Assembly (NCBI GenBank): GCA_022600345.1
Contig: JAHZKP010000030.1
Coordinates: 1-64,000, forward strand
Direction of reading: 5' to 3'
Source of the DNA: Alphaproteobacteria bacterium
GTDB taxonomy: Bacteria > Pseudomonadota > Alphaproteobacteria > Rhizobiales > Hyphomicrobiaceae
DNA length: 64,000 nt
Shown here: positions 9,801 to 18,805 of the stretch, in pieces
Position numbering within the stretch: the stretch's first letter is position 1
Layout: every line of letters starts with the position of its first letter
Program-made: the position numbers and the translations under genes
Notes under the pieces: model-generated
What the model was told of the DNA's origin: nothing
Seen by the model: the letters and a program-made list of their open reading frames with translations, nothing else
Databases searched by the model: none

Positions 9801-10810
9801 CCATCCTGCTTGCTGCCCGCCGCCTCACTGTCACCAGACGTCAACTGGTCGATATCCAACCACCGCGAACTCAGCACCACGTCGACCTGATGCCGCTTGG
9901 CCCACTCGGCCTTCAACATTCCAGAAATCAGTTGCGGCTGGGCAAAGTCCTCGAATGATACGATCAATTCATCGAGTGCCAGCGCCCCCCCATCGGCTTT
10001 GACCTGCGAGCGAACCTCGGCGACCAACCGATTGCCGCTTGGGCCGCTGGCCCCATCGATACCAATTCTGGAAACCAGTTGCCCATCGACTTCGACACGG
10101 TCCCAAAGGCCCCGCACCTGGCCGTCGAATTTGTGATCGGCACTATTCCGATCACCCTTGACGTGTCCGGTGAGACGAAACCGGCCGGTCTTGTCGGCCT
10201 CCGTGCTGGCTATTCGGACCCTGCCTTCAACCCCGCCAATGCTGGCCCGGCCGCGAAACGAGTAGGGGCCCGCAAGAGCTTGCGCGGTCAATTCTCCGCT
10301 GATCTTATCAACACGGGTAATCTCGCCGCCGCGTTCGATGCTGTAGGTGATCGCACCATCTTCGATCAACACCGAATCGAGCTTGACCCCGGCCGGCACG
10401 AACGGCAGCGCCTTGGCTTCAAGAATCGTACGCCAATTGCCCTTGCCTTCCGCATCGGCTGCCAATGCCAGAACCGGCCGCTGCAATTCAATCTTGTTGG
10501 CTTCGACCAACCCCTTCAGCAGCGGCGGCACGGCCAGCCACATTTTGAAGCTGTCGATCTTGAATAACGGCGCCCCGGCAATTCCCGTCGTATCGGCCAG
10601 CCGCAGGTCTTCCACCAGCACATAGGGAGCTGGCAGCAACCTGATGTTGACGTTCCCGCCGACCCGGACCCGCCGGCCCAGGACCCGCGTCGCTTCCTCT
10701 TCGAAAACGCCGCGATAGCTGTTCCAATCGACGAAATGCGGCCCGGCAAAAAGCACAGCAAAAAACGCGATCAACAGACCGCCCAGCCACATCAGGAATG
10801 TGTTCAACAC
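6806..10810 (-). CDS. AsmA family protein
   Basis: A 1334-residue AsmA-like protein, a family anchored in the inner membrane and linked to envelope biogenesis and intermembrane phospholipid transport. One N-terminal membrane segment (about 4-22) is followed by the AsmA N-terminal motif (HFVDWNSYRGVFEEEATRVL). A very long beta-rich periplasmic region comes next, with the AsmA C-terminal domain at about 980-1190. After that come a Glu/Arg-rich coiled coil (about 1190-1235) and a basic Pro/Arg/Lys tail (RPRRQRPRRKRKPKPKP). The start is GTG 10810 or TTG 10807, both downstream of GGAGG. It converges on the RHH gene. The exact paralogue is not resolved. Confidence 0.9.
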   Translation of the reverse strand: MLNTFLMWLGGLLIAFFAVLFAGPHFVDWNSYRGVFEEEATRVLGRRVRVGGNVNIRLLPAPYVLVEDLRLADTTGIAGAPLFKIDSFKMWLAVPPLLKGLVEANKIELQRPVLALAADAEGKGNWRTILEAKALPFVPAGVKLDSVLIEDGAITYSIERGGEITRVDKISGELTAQALAGPYSFRGRASIGGVEGRVRIASTEADKTGRFRLTGHVKGDRNSADHKFDGQVRGLWDRVEVDGQLVSRIGIDGASGPSGNRLVAEVRSQVKADGGALALDELIVSFEDFAQPQLISGMLKAEWAKRHQVDVVLSSRWLDIDQLTSGDSEAAGSKQDGAEGSSKVNAIAPLPTARRLISQLLGVFPGRTDVKARLDVEQINLGGETVSGVIVAMERSGGPLELKTLRAVLPGGARLDFSGQVEAIDGATVFDGDLFLGGVSAARVIRWAVGSAEWNSPISDGPFSVAGRMQLGSDRIVLRSAAAEFSGVLVRGGMTWDDGKGRLDLAVEGYEIDTRWFGLGKLEMPALSKLFAAAAPVTKQTPDAGDAQPGRQGLFDWFKSDGREVNLTLRAGSLVDGTTTVRDVEALIRVKNQKLRIRKLKLVTAEGLHVDADGSVEGLGDQPKGSIDYLVSAKDQSAAWKLADLWAGEAATSGDRDRFAAFAPIRVAGQMVLGGRLKTSADFSFDGSVAGGRVEAKLKLDGGVGGWSTAPVDFVLRSDAADTGRLFSSLAGVDTRAESAGGEGDAGRVLIKAVGVPKTGLLSLITIDSNQLSMVFDGTAGVADGGLSSIDGELVLRAGDVSKMLRVAGLEIPVGDGQLAYDGIADIAWSKKRFVMTPRDVEFAGARVGGRLSVTRASEGGPAEIDGDLVADSGSLPRLLSVVLSKVDRRAVARQVAQAQAVDGEAATGVDGSPAGGSVNDLKPVFSERTFELSSLKGISGSLKIKANKLEILEGFMVSGADTAVSVSGGKLSLQVTDGRALGGKFGASLSIGKAAAGAAVNGSLVLQQANIANIAAATGGASDFGKGRVSLKLGFAGRGLTPRGTMTVISGQGELKLEDVALRGLDPAGVRRAAEDALSVEEFTGEQLTELLLGASGGGKLELGTRNVKLAILDGAVRVSDVYAESPAGKTKVTTTVDLRNFGYDSDWQVVARDPKAGRPWPAVSVQYAGSIAKLAALEPRITEDALERELAVRKMERNVKELERLRRLDEEAAKRQRERERQLELESQRQEAERAAAAAAAAAGGGANGPSAGPASVGPVPGADGWQSQQTVTPPGEIGPSGSASEGLPASVEGEPLAPVATPKERVRPRRQRPRRKRKPKPKPLANQIFGD

Positions 10811-11213
10811 CGCCTCCAGTTCGTACCGCGGTACCGATTGATAAATTTAAGTATTGAGATCATGGCCCACACGCAACCGCAATAAGGAGTGCCACATCGA
10901 AGCCCATGTGCCGCACGCCCCTCTTACAACCGACGATCCTCGATCTCCCTCCGGGTTAACCTTATCGCACAACCCGGCCAAGATTGGGACAGACTTTTTG
11001 TTGCATTGCGGTCGCGGCGGGGTTGCAGCACCCCACTCCAGTTGGGCATTGTCACCTAACCATCGTTGCAGGGCCGTTCCCGCCTGCATTTGACGCATCT
11101 TGCCGAGGCAGCCCGTTTCGTCGCGCTTCGCGCCCTCAAAGAGTTCTTTAACAACCTGCCAGACCAGCCACCCTCCTGAGAAGCCGCCCCAAAACTCAAC
11201 AGGACCCAGCCGA
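10811..11213. other. Intergenic region upstream of asmA-like and clc genes
   Basis: This divergent region separates the asmA-like gene and the ClC gene. No convincing gene is visible; the long open frame on the minus strand lacks recognisable features. A stretch near 11129-11162 (GAGTTCTTTAACAACCTGCC) resembles GAGTTCTTCAACAGCCTGC in the left-edge element at about 214-232. The two may share a degraded repeat end. Promoters for both genes must lie here but are not resolved by eye. Confidence 0.4.
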
Positions 11214-12968
11214 TTGTCAAAACCACGGCAAAACTCAAAGCCAGCGGCCCCTGCTGGAGAAGCTGGGGACGTCGAAGACAGCGCCACTTCCTGGTCCGCG
11301 GGTGCCAGGAATGCGATTAACCGGTGGGTGCACCCCATCAGATCGGCTGCCGCGGCAACGCACGCCCTGGCCGACTCCCGCTTTGGCGTCAACATCCGCG
11401 ACTTCTTGAGCGACCGGCAACCATTGGTCTGGGGCCTGGCGGTCGTCATCAGCCTTTTAGTTGCATACGCCGCGCTCGGCTTCCGCTGGGCCATCGGCGC
11501 AATCCAGTTGTTATGGCTGGGAACCACCAGCGAGCGTGTCGCCACCGCCGCCGCCAACCTTGATAGCTGGGTCATCGTACTGGTGCCAACCATTGGCGGC
11601 GTCATTGTCGGCTTTCTGTTACAGCATTTCATCCCCGGCCAGCGGGCCCACAGCGTCGCCGACGTCATCGAGGCCCGCGCCCTCCACAACTCCTATATCG
11701 ACCCCAAGATCGGTCTCTACAGCGCATTTCTCTCAGTGATCTCAATCGGCACCGGGGCCAGTGTCGGCCGCGAAGGACCCATCGTCCACCTGGGTTCAAC
11801 CATCGCCGCCACGCTGGAAAACCTATTCAAACTTTCTCCCGGGGCCCGCCGCACTCTTCTGGCCTGCGGTGTATCGGCTGCCATCTCGGCATCATTCAAC
11901 GCCCCTCTTGCAGGCGTACTGTTCGCCCACGAAGTCATTCTCACCCATTACGCATTCCGCGCTCTGGTCCCCACCGTTATCGCCAGCGTCACCGCAGCCG
12001 TTGTCGCCCACATCCACCTGGGCGACTTTCCCGCTTTCACGGTTCCCGAATATTCCATCACATCCTATTGGGAGTTCCCCGCCTTCGCACTCCTGGGGGT
12101 AACCTGCGCCCTCGTCGCCATTATTTTCGAAGTGTTGTTGATGGCCACCGACAGAATTTCCTGGCGCTTTGAAATGCCGTTATGGGTCCGCACCGGCCTG
12201 GGCGGCTTTCTGGTGGGCTCAATTGCAGTCTTTTTTCCCCAGGTTCTGGGCGTCGGCTATGACGCCACCAACGACGCCTTGCAGCGCGAATTGCCATTGA
12301 TCCTTCTATTATCGTTGATTGTCGCCAAGACAGCCGCAACCGCTATATCGCTCGCTTGCCGGTTTGCCGGCGGCATTTTCTCACCCGCACTTTATCTGGG
12401 CGCCATGACCGGCTCGGCATTCGGCCTCATCGCATCCTCAGTCTTCCCCGAGATCAGTTCCAGTCAGGGACTTTATGCGATTTTGGGCATGGGCGCGGTT
12501 GCAGCCAGCGTTTTGGGCGCCCCGCTGTCAACCACATTGATTGTGTTTGAGCTGACCGGCGGCTACGCAATGACAATCGCGCTATTGCTGACGGTTTCGA
12601 TCGCGGTCGGCATCAGCCAGGCCGTCCTGGGTCACTCGCTGTTTTATTGGCAGCTCGGCCGCCGCGGGCTGTTCCTGAAAGAAGGCCCGCACAAATCGAT
12701 CCAGCACCGCCAACGCGTCTCCGATTTCATGACGCCTGTCGACCCAACGGCCGATCCAGTCCACCTCGAAGACTCTGATGCACCCTGGCTGATGGCAACC
12801 GATACCCTGGAGCGCGCGCTTCGCGAATTCGACCACACCGGCGCGTCGCGCATCGCCGTTGTGTCACCGCAGGACCAGACGTTGGTCATCGGCTACGCAG
12901 AACGCATCAACGCCCTCAACACATTCAATAAAGCGCTTATCGCAGCAGCGGTCGAAGAACATCGGTAA
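11214..12968 (+). CDS. ClC family voltage-gated chloride channel/transporter
   Basis: A 584-residue ClC anion channel or H+/Cl- exchanger. The signature selectivity motifs are present: GTGASVGREGPIVHLGS (GxxGREGP), SFNAPLAGVLFAHE, and the FAGGIFSPALYLGAM (GGxFxP) segment. About ten to eleven hydrophobic helices span the middle. The C-terminal part (from about residue 470) has only one recognisable CBS-like stretch (RVSDFMTPVDPTADPV). The glutamate in GREGP, gating in exchangers, is present. The start is uncertain: TTG 11214 has AGGA nine bases upstream, but the open frame reaches 11100. In either case a non-membrane N-terminal tail precedes the first helix. Confidence 0.85.
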   Translation: MSKPRQNSKPAAPAGEAGDVEDSATSWSAGARNAINRWVHPIRSAAAATHALADSRFGVNIRDFLSDRQPLVWGLAVVISLLVAYAALGFRWAIGAIQLLWLGTTSERVATAAANLDSWVIVLVPTIGGVIVGFLLQHFIPGQRAHSVADVIEARALHNSYIDPKIGLYSAFLSVISIGTGASVGREGPIVHLGSTIAATLENLFKLSPGARRTLLACGVSAAISASFNAPLAGVLFAHEVILTHYAFRALVPTVIASVTAAVVAHIHLGDFPAFTVPEYSITSYWEFPAFALLGVTCALVAIIFEVLLMATDRISWRFEMPLWVRTGLGGFLVGSIAVFFPQVLGVGYDATNDALQRELPLILLLSLIVAKTAATAISLACRFAGGIFSPALYLGAMTGSAFGLIASSVFPEISSSQGLYAILGMGAVAASVLGAPLSTTLIVFELTGGYAMTIALLLTVSIAVGISQAVLGHSLFYWQLGRRGLFLKEGPHKSIQHRQRVSDFMTPVDPTADPVHLEDSDAPWLMATDTLERALREFDHTGASRIAVVSPQDQTLVIGYAERINALNTFNKALIAAAVEEHR

Positions 12969-13029
12969 GGGAAATTGAAAGCCGCTTTTCCAGCTTCTCC
13001 CCCATCACCCCAGGCGGGCCAATAGCTCA

Positions 13030-13347
13030 TCACCGGCGCAGTTTAACCGCCGTGCCGTAGGCCAGGATTTCGGCAGAACCAACCATCACCATCGCCGTTG
13101 AAAATCTCAAACCCACAACGCCATCGGCGCCCAGCATCTCGGCATGAACCAACATCCGGTCGGTTGCCTGCTCGCGGGCTTCCGCCATCAACTTGGTATA
13201 TTCTGTGATTTCGCCGCCAACGAAATTGCGCAAACTGGCAACGAAGTCGGTCCCAACATGCTTTGCGCGAATAACATTACCCCGCGCAACCCCCAATACT
13301 TCGGTAATCTCATATCCCGGCACAGTCTCAGTCGTAGAAATAATCAT
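13030..13347 (-). CDS. ybjQ: YbjQ/UPF0145 family protein
   Basis: A 105-residue cytoplasmic protein of the YbjQ (UPF0145, DUF74) family. Typical features are the N-terminal ETVPGYEITEVLGVARGN, the central FVGGEITEYTKLMAEAREQA and the C-terminal GADGVVGLRFSTAMV. The family forms pentameric rings and has been called heavy-metal binding, but its physiological function is not established. The ATG lies 15 bp after the stop of a small membrane protein gene, suggesting a two-gene operon. Confidence 0.9.
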   Translation of the reverse strand: MIISTTETVPGYEITEVLGVARGNVIRAKHVGTDFVASLRNFVGGEITEYTKLMAEAREQATDRMLVHAEMLGADGVVGLRFSTAMVMVGSAEILAYGTAVKLRR

Positions 13348-13362
13348 GTGGCTCCTTGTCAG

Positions 13363-13572
13363 TTATTGGTCAACATTCTTTTCGTAATAGTTATCTTCTT
13401 GGTTTCGCATTCTTTGCCTCAAAACCGAACCCAAAATGAATGCAATGATCAAAAAGAAAAACAGAATGATCAATCCGTAGGGAAACAGGGACAAGCCAAC
13501 CGAAAGCCAAACCAGGCCCCACACGACAATCCCGAAAACAATTGGAATTAACGCCAGAGTATCAAGTTTCAT
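13363..13572 (-). CDS. Small two-helix membrane protein
   Basis: A 69-residue hydrophobic protein with two predicted membrane helices (about 6-28 and 31-51) and a charged C-terminal tail (RQRMRNQEDNYYEKNVDQ). It is not recognised as a named family. It lies directly upstream of ybjQ on the same strand with a 15-bp gap, suggesting a shared transcript and perhaps a related function at the membrane. Local sequence is AT-richer than the neighbouring genes. Confidence 0.7.
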   Translation of the reverse strand: MKLDTLALIPIVFGIVVWGLVWLSVGLSLFPYGLIILFFFLIIAFILGSVLRQRMRNQEDNYYEKNVDQ

Positions 13573-13736
13573 GCATACACCGCCTTACTTCCATGCAAAT
13601 CGCCTCCATAATAACTAATCACCTGATTGTGATATGGTGTTCACGCAATTGTTTTTCAAGGAAGCACGGACAATATAATAGGTCGCTGCGAAACCCACGC
13701 TGTTTCACAGGGCACAATGAGCGCTTCACCGCAAGC

Positions 13737-15260
13737 CTACGATCCAACCTTCTCCAAATACCCCTCCTTCACGACTACCGGCGGATAAAGTTCATCCATC
13801 GGGACAGAGCGCCCCGTGTCCTGCACGATCCGGCAGTGGAAGCGCTTCAAGGCACGCGGATGCTGTACGCCGCACGAATGGGCAATCGTGCCCACGCCCT
13901 TGCGGATCCCATTGACGAAGTTGGCAACCCGCTCCGCCTTGTCGGCCGGATCGAGCCCGCGCTGCAAGTGCTTGTCATGCGTCGTCACACCGGTCGGACA
14001 GGTGTTCTTGTTGCACTTCATGGCCTGGATACACCCCAGCGCGAACATGAACCCGCGCGCTGTCACAACGACATCGGCTCCTGTGCAATAGGCCCACGCA
14101 ACTTCCGCAGGCGTGACCAGCTTGCCGGACGCGATGACGCGCACCCGGCCCTTCAGGCCATAGCGCTCCAGAATATCGACCACCATCGGCAACGCTTCGC
14201 GCAACGGCAACCCGACGTTATCCATCAACGCCATCGGTGCTGCTCCCGTCCCCCCATCTCCCCCGTCAATGGTGATGAAATCAGGAGCGCTTTCAGCACC
14301 GCGCTGGTGGATTTCCTCGCACATTTTCTCCAGCCAGCCCCAGGCGCCGATAACGGTCTTGAACCCCGTCGGCTTTCCCGTGACTTCGCGGATCTTTGCA
14401 ATTTGATCGAGCAGATCGCCAACGGAGTTGATCTCGGGATGCCGGTTGGGAGAAATCGAATCCTCGCCCACTGGAATGCCGCGGATTTCAGCGATCTCCG
14501 GGGTCACCTTGTCGCCGGGCAATATCCCGCCCTTGCCCGGTTTCGCCCCCTGGCTCATTTTCAACTCAAACATCTTCACCTGGGGCTTGGCGGCAAGCGC
14601 CTTGAGCTTGATTTCGCTAAGCCGGCCCTCGGTATCGCGAACACCATACTTCGCCGTGCCGATCTGATAGACGATGTCGCAGCCCCCCTCCAGGTGCCAG
14701 GGCGACAGCGCACCTTCTCCGGTATTCAGCCAGCAATTGGCCTTTGCCGCCCCCTTCGACAGCGCCCGCACCGCCGGCTTCGACAACGCCCCGTAGCTCA
14801 TGCCCGAAATATTGATGATCGACTGCGGCTCATAGGGCTCCCTGCACCCCTTGCCGATCACGATGTTGGGAGCCGGACACCCTTCTTCATCCAACGTCGG
14901 AAACGGGCAGTTGATGAAGATCGTCGTCCCGACCGGATTGAGGTTCTTCGTCGACCCGAAGGCAACCGTATTGCTCTTGCCCTCTGAAGTTCGATAGACC
15001 CACTCGCGCTCGGCCCTGTTGAACGGCATTTCCTCGCGATCCATCGCAAAAAAGTATTGCCGGAAGAACTCGCCCAAGGTCGAGAAGACATAACGGAAGC
15101 GCCCGATCACCGGGTAATTCCGCCTGATCGCATCATGCGTCTGCGTCACATCGATGATGAACAGCACGATGAACGCCAGCACCAACAACCCTGCTGAGAA
15201 AACGATCAGCGAGGACAGAAGGTTAAGCCCCTGCATCGTGAATATACTGAGCCAATCCAT
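13737..15260 (-). CDS. FMN-binding glutamate synthase family protein
   Basis: A 507-residue membrane-anchored relative of the glutamate synthase large-subunit FMN domain. One N-terminal hydrophobic helix (about 12-38) precedes the barrel. The barrel contains the FMN-phosphate motif GGDGGTGAAP and the cysteine cluster CIQAMKCNKNTCPTGV, which resembles the [3Fe-4S] site of GltB. There is no glutamine amidotransferase domain, so it is unlikely to be a full glutamate synthase; its substrate is unknown. ATG 15260 is preceded by GAGGAA; an upstream in-frame start would add 21 residues. It is divergent from the pcrA gene. Confidence 0.88.
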   Translation of the reverse strand: MDWLSIFTMQGLNLLSSLIVFSAGLLVLAFIVLFIIDVTQTHDAIRRNYPVIGRFRYVFSTLGEFFRQYFFAMDREEMPFNRAEREWVYRTSEGKSNTVAFGSTKNLNPVGTTIFINCPFPTLDEEGCPAPNIVIGKGCREPYEPQSIINISGMSYGALSKPAVRALSKGAAKANCWLNTGEGALSPWHLEGGCDIVYQIGTAKYGVRDTEGRLSEIKLKALAAKPQVKMFELKMSQGAKPGKGGILPGDKVTPEIAEIRGIPVGEDSISPNRHPEINSVGDLLDQIAKIREVTGKPTGFKTVIGAWGWLEKMCEEIHQRGAESAPDFITIDGGDGGTGAAPMALMDNVGLPLREALPMVVDILERYGLKGRVRVIASGKLVTPAEVAWAYCTGADVVVTARGFMFALGCIQAMKCNKNTCPTGVTTHDKHLQRGLDPADKAERVANFVNGIRKGVGTIAHSCGVQHPRALKRFHCRIVQDTGRSVPMDELYPPVVVKEGYLEKVGS

Positions 15261-15450
15261 CGTTTCCGTTCCTCGTAGCTGTAGTGTCGAAAATTCCGAT
15301 GAACCGATGTGAGGCACGGCCATCTCAGATCATTTTCGGTTACCCCACCGATCACCCGCGTGCAAATCACATGAGGACGAACCCCACTCCGCCTGTGGAC
15401 CCATTGCCGCCGCCTGATTACGGCCGGGAAAACGTTGATATACTGGTCCG

Positions 15451-18222
15451 ATGACAGCGACTCGCAAGAAACGTGGCAAAACGGACGATGCCCCCGAGCT
15501 GCCCTTCGACTTCGGCGAACCCTTTGATCCCGCAAAGGCCGATGCCGACGGGGCCGACGACATCCCATTCGACCTGCCGCCAAACAATAGCGCGGACGGG
15601 GCAATAGCGGCTGCGGCAACGGGATTTGGCGAATCACCAATCCCCTACGATGCACCTCCCGGTGATCCTGGCCCCGGCAACCGCCAAGACGATTGGGACC
15701 CAGGCGAGCCGCCAGAAAGCGAAATGCCCCCGCCGCGCGACGAATATCCAGACTTCGACGACGCCCCGCCTTCGTTTGAGGGCTCCCAAGTCGAACCCGC
15801 TCCGCCACCGCCCTCACGCCGCTCAATCTCCGAGCGGGCGATGCGATCGCGCACGCCCCAAAACCCTTCCGTCCCACCGACATATCTGGACAATCTCAAC
15901 CCCGAGCAGCGCCAGGCCGTCGAAACGCTGGAAGGCCCCGTTCTCGTTTTGGCCGGAGCAGGTACCGGCAAGACCCGCGTCCTGACCACCCGCATCGCCC
16001 ACATCCTGGCAACCCGCAGCGCCTACCCCTCGCAGATACTGGCCGTCACCTTCACCAACAAGGCCGCCCGCGAGATGAAGGAACGCATCGGCCAGTACAT
16101 GGGCGACGATATCGAGGGCATGCCGTGGCTTGGCACCTTCCACTCGATCAGCGTCAAGATCCTGCGCCGCCATGCCGAATTGGTCGGCCTCAAGAACTCC
16201 TTCACCATCCTCGATACCGACGACCAGTTGCGGCTGATGAAGCAGGTCATCGAAGCTGAAGGTCTCGACAAGGACCGCTGGCCCGCCCGCCAATTGGCCG
16301 GCTTGATCGATAGCTGGAAGAACCGCGGTCTGACACCCGATAAGGTCCCGCAAAACGAAGCCTACGGATTCGCCGCCGGCAAGGGCCGCGACCTTTATAC
16401 AGCCTACCAGCGCCGCTTGAAGGAACTGAACGCCGCCGACTTCGGCGACCTGCTGCTCGAAACCTTGCGGCTGTTTCTTGAGAACCCCGACGTCCTGGCG
16501 ATCTACCACAAGCGCTTCCGCTACATCCTGGTTGATGAGTACCAGGACACCAACGTCGCCCAATACATGTGGCTGCGACTGCTCGCCCAAAACGCAAAAG
16601 ACGCCGGCCCCACCAACGTCTGCTGCGTTGGCGACGACGATCAGTCGATCTACGGCTGGCGCGGCGCCGAGGTCGACAACATCCTGCGCTTCGACAAGGA
16701 CTTCCCCGGTGCCACCGTCATCCGCCTGGAGCGCAACTACCGCTCAACCGGCCACATCCTTGCTGCCGCCACCCACCTGATTGCCACCAACGAAGACCGG
16801 CTCGGCAAGACCCTGTTCACCGATGGCGACAACGGCGCAAAAGTCACTGTTACCGGCCTGTGGGACGACGAGGAAGAAGCCCGCACCGTTACGGACGCCA
16901 TCGAAGCAGCCCGCCGCGACGGCCACGCACTCAATGAAATCGCAATCCTTGTCCGCGCTTCCTACCAGATGCGCGCGCTTGAAGACCGCTTCATCACCAC
17001 CGGCCTGCCCTACCGCGTCATCGGCGGCCCGCGCTTTTATGAACGCGCCGAAATCAAGGACGCCATCGCCTACCTGGAACTGACCGTCAATCCCGATCAC
17101 GACCTCAAGTTCGAGCGCATCGTCAACGTCCCCAAACGCGGCATCGGCGATACCTCAGTCAAGCGCGTTCGCGATCTCGCCCGCGCCCGCGATTTATCGA
17201 TGTACCGCGCCGCCCAGATGATCACCCAGACCGACGACATCGCTGGTAAGGCGCGCCGCTCGCTGTCCAACCTGCTTGGGCATTTCGACCGCTGGCGCAA
17301 GCAACTGCCCGACATGAAGCACACCGAGCTGGCCGAACTGATCCTCGATGAATCCGGCTACACCGCCATGTGGCAGAACGACAAAAGCCCCCAGGCCCAA
17401 TCGCGCCTTGAAAACCTCAAGGAACTTGTTCGCTTCATGCACGAATTTGAATCCATGGCCGGATTCCTGGAACACGTCTCACTCGTCATGGATGTCGATT
17501 CTGGCGACGATGGCGACCGCGCCTCCATCATGACGCTGCACGCCGCCAAGGGCCTCGAATTCGACACCGTTTATCTCACCGGCTGGGAGGAAGGCCTGTT
17601 CCCTAGCCAGCGCACACTTGATGAATCGGGCAAAGCGGGCTTGGAAGAAGAACGCCGCCTCGCCTACGTCGGCCTGACGCGCGCCAAGAAGAACGCCCAC
17701 GTTTCCTTCACCCAGAACCGGCGCACCCGCGGCCTCTATCAGTCCGCCATTCCCTCCCGCTTTGTCGATGAATTGCCCGAAGCCCACGTCGACGTGCAGG
17801 AAGCCTCAAGCCCGTTCACCGGCGGCTACAAGAATTTCGCCACCTCCAGCCCCTTCGGCAACAACCCCTACGGCCAGAGCCGCTTTGACAAATCCGCCAC
17901 TGACGCCGAATGGAAAGAGCGCTCATCCTACGACACCCCAGGCTGGAAACGCGCCCAAGCCTGGCAGGATCAGACCCGCGCCGACTTCGACGCCAAGGCC
18001 AAAAAGCGCGGACCCCGCGGCCCCAAAAAATCGCCAAAGACCATCGAGGGCGAACTGGTCGCCTCATCGATTGCTGTAACCGATTTCAAGTTGGGCGAAC
18101 GCATCTTCCACCAGAAGTTCGGCTATGGCGCCATCACCTCCGTCGACGGCAACAAACTCACAATCGACTTCGAACACGCCGGCGAAAAGAAAGTCGCCGC
18201 CGACTTCGTCGAGCGGCATTGA
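15451..18222 (+). CDS. pcrA: UvrD/PcrA-like ATP-dependent DNA helicase
   Basis: A 923-residue superfamily 1A helicase. An acidic, proline-rich, probably disordered extension occupies about residues 1-145. The helicase begins at NLNPEQRQAVE. It has Walker A GAGTGKT (169-175), the TFTNKAAREMKER motif, DEYQDTN in motif II, GDDDQSIYGWRGA in motif III, and the VGLTRAKK segment near motif VI. A small C-terminal domain (KLGERIFHQKFGYGAITSV to the end) matches the PcrA/UvrD Tudor-like RNA polymerase-binding module. PcrA/UvrD proteins act in nucleotide excision repair, replication and removal of RNA polymerase. Symbol choice between pcrA and uvrD is arbitrary. The N-terminal extension is longer than in model proteins. 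Confidence 0.93.
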   Translation: MTATRKKRGKTDDAPELPFDFGEPFDPAKADADGADDIPFDLPPNNSADGAIAAAATGFGESPIPYDAPPGDPGPGNRQDDWDPGEPPESEMPPPRDEYPDFDDAPPSFEGSQVEPAPPPPSRRSISERAMRSRTPQNPSVPPTYLDNLNPEQRQAVETLEGPVLVLAGAGTGKTRVLTTRIAHILATRSAYPSQILAVTFTNKAAREMKERIGQYMGDDIEGMPWLGTFHSISVKILRRHAELVGLKNSFTILDTDDQLRLMKQVIEAEGLDKDRWPARQLAGLIDSWKNRGLTPDKVPQNEAYGFAAGKGRDLYTAYQRRLKELNAADFGDLLLETLRLFLENPDVLAIYHKRFRYILVDEYQDTNVAQYMWLRLLAQNAKDAGPTNVCCVGDDDQSIYGWRGAEVDNILRFDKDFPGATVIRLERNYRSTGHILAAATHLIATNEDRLGKTLFTDGDNGAKVTVTGLWDDEEEARTVTDAIEAARRDGHALNEIAILVRASYQMRALEDRFITTGLPYRVIGGPRFYERAEIKDAIAYLELTVNPDHDLKFERIVNVPKRGIGDTSVKRVRDLARARDLSMYRAAQMITQTDDIAGKARRSLSNLLGHFDRWRKQLPDMKHTELAELILDESGYTAMWQNDKSPQAQSRLENLKELVRFMHEFESMAGFLEHVSLVMDVDSGDDGDRASIMTLHAAKGLEFDTVYLTGWEEGLFPSQRTLDESGKAGLEEERRLAYVGLTRAKKNAHVSFTQNRRTRGLYQSAIPSRFVDELPEAHVDVQEASSPFTGGYKNFATSSPFGNNPYGQSRFDKSATDAEWKERSSYDTPGWKRAQAWQDQTRADFDAKAKKRGPRGPKKSPKTIEGELVASSIAVTDFKLGERIFHQKFGYGAITSVDGNKLTIDFEHAGEKKVAADFVERH

Positions 18223-18305
18223 GGGGGCTGTCGGATCGAACGACACCCGTTGGAACCAACGACACGCGCTCAACTACGATGTGCCTATCCCCTTTGGTCC
18301 GAACA

Positions 18306-18460
18306 GCAATTGTCGCCACTGAGCCGTGACTTCCCCCGCGCAGCGCCACCCAAAATCACCACTCCCACCTCCGTCATCCCGTCGTTCGGACGGGATCCAT
18401 GCAAGCCTCAAGGAACTGCTGGCAACCCTCCTTGACGCCACCTTTCCGGCACCTCTTTCA
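18306..18460 (+). repeat. Dispersed ~150-bp intergenic repeat, copy 1
   Basis: This stretch matches, in inverted orientation, the segment at 61235-61389 over about 150 bp, roughly 85% by eye. Long identical blocks include GCGCCACCCAAAATCACC, CACCTCCGTCATCCCGT, CGGGATCCATGCAAGC and CTCCTTGACGCCACC. It contains a small hairpin CCCGTCGTTCGGACGGG. The repeat lies 84 bp after the helicase stop. No gene is seen between 18223 and 18805; this repeat and the next element account for most of that 583-bp gap. Confidence 0.85.
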
Positions 18461-18494
18461 ACGTCAGCCATTGCAGTTAGATGGCGTTCGGGCC

Positions 18495-18702
18495 GTAGGG
18501 CGCAATGCATTGCGCCGGTCATAGCTCACCGCGTTCTCCAAAGCTTTTCCTCGCCCATATCGAACGCCAAGGGAGCGCTTGCCACAGCGTCTGTCGCGGA
18601 GATTGAAGAACCATGTCCCGCCGGGCTGAAATGTGCGGCGATAATTCGGCTTGGTTCAAAGGCAGCCGCAAGGGCGGAACGGCGCAACACGTTGCGCCCT
18701 AC
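18495..18702. repeat. ~200-bp element bounded by inverted GTAGGGCGCAA repeats
   Basis: A 23-bp sequence at 18495-18517 (starting GTAGGGCGCAATGC) is repeated in inverted orientation at 18680-18702 with 20 of 23 matches. Each arm is itself palindromic (GGCGCAA..TTGCGCC). The 160-bp interior has no convincing open frame. The arrangement is that of a non-autonomous, MITE-like element. It sits downstream of the dispersed repeat and just past the 3' end of the arginine kinase gene. Confidence 0.7.
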
Positions 18703-18805
18703 AAGACAACGCCGTCTTCTCCTGGCCCTTCGCGACGATGTTTCTTTGCGGCATGCCGATGAATTCCACGCCCCCTCCTCAACCAACGCGTCCCAACCAA
18801 AACCC

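Noticed and set aside
10847-11689. 280-codon minus-strand frame over the clc 5' end
   Set aside because: It overlaps the ClC selectivity region in antisense and shows no recognisable features.
13542-14987. Long plus-strand open frame of 481 codons
   Set aside because: It is the antisense shadow of the glutamate-synthase-like gene, whose FMN and cysteine motifs prove the minus strand coding.
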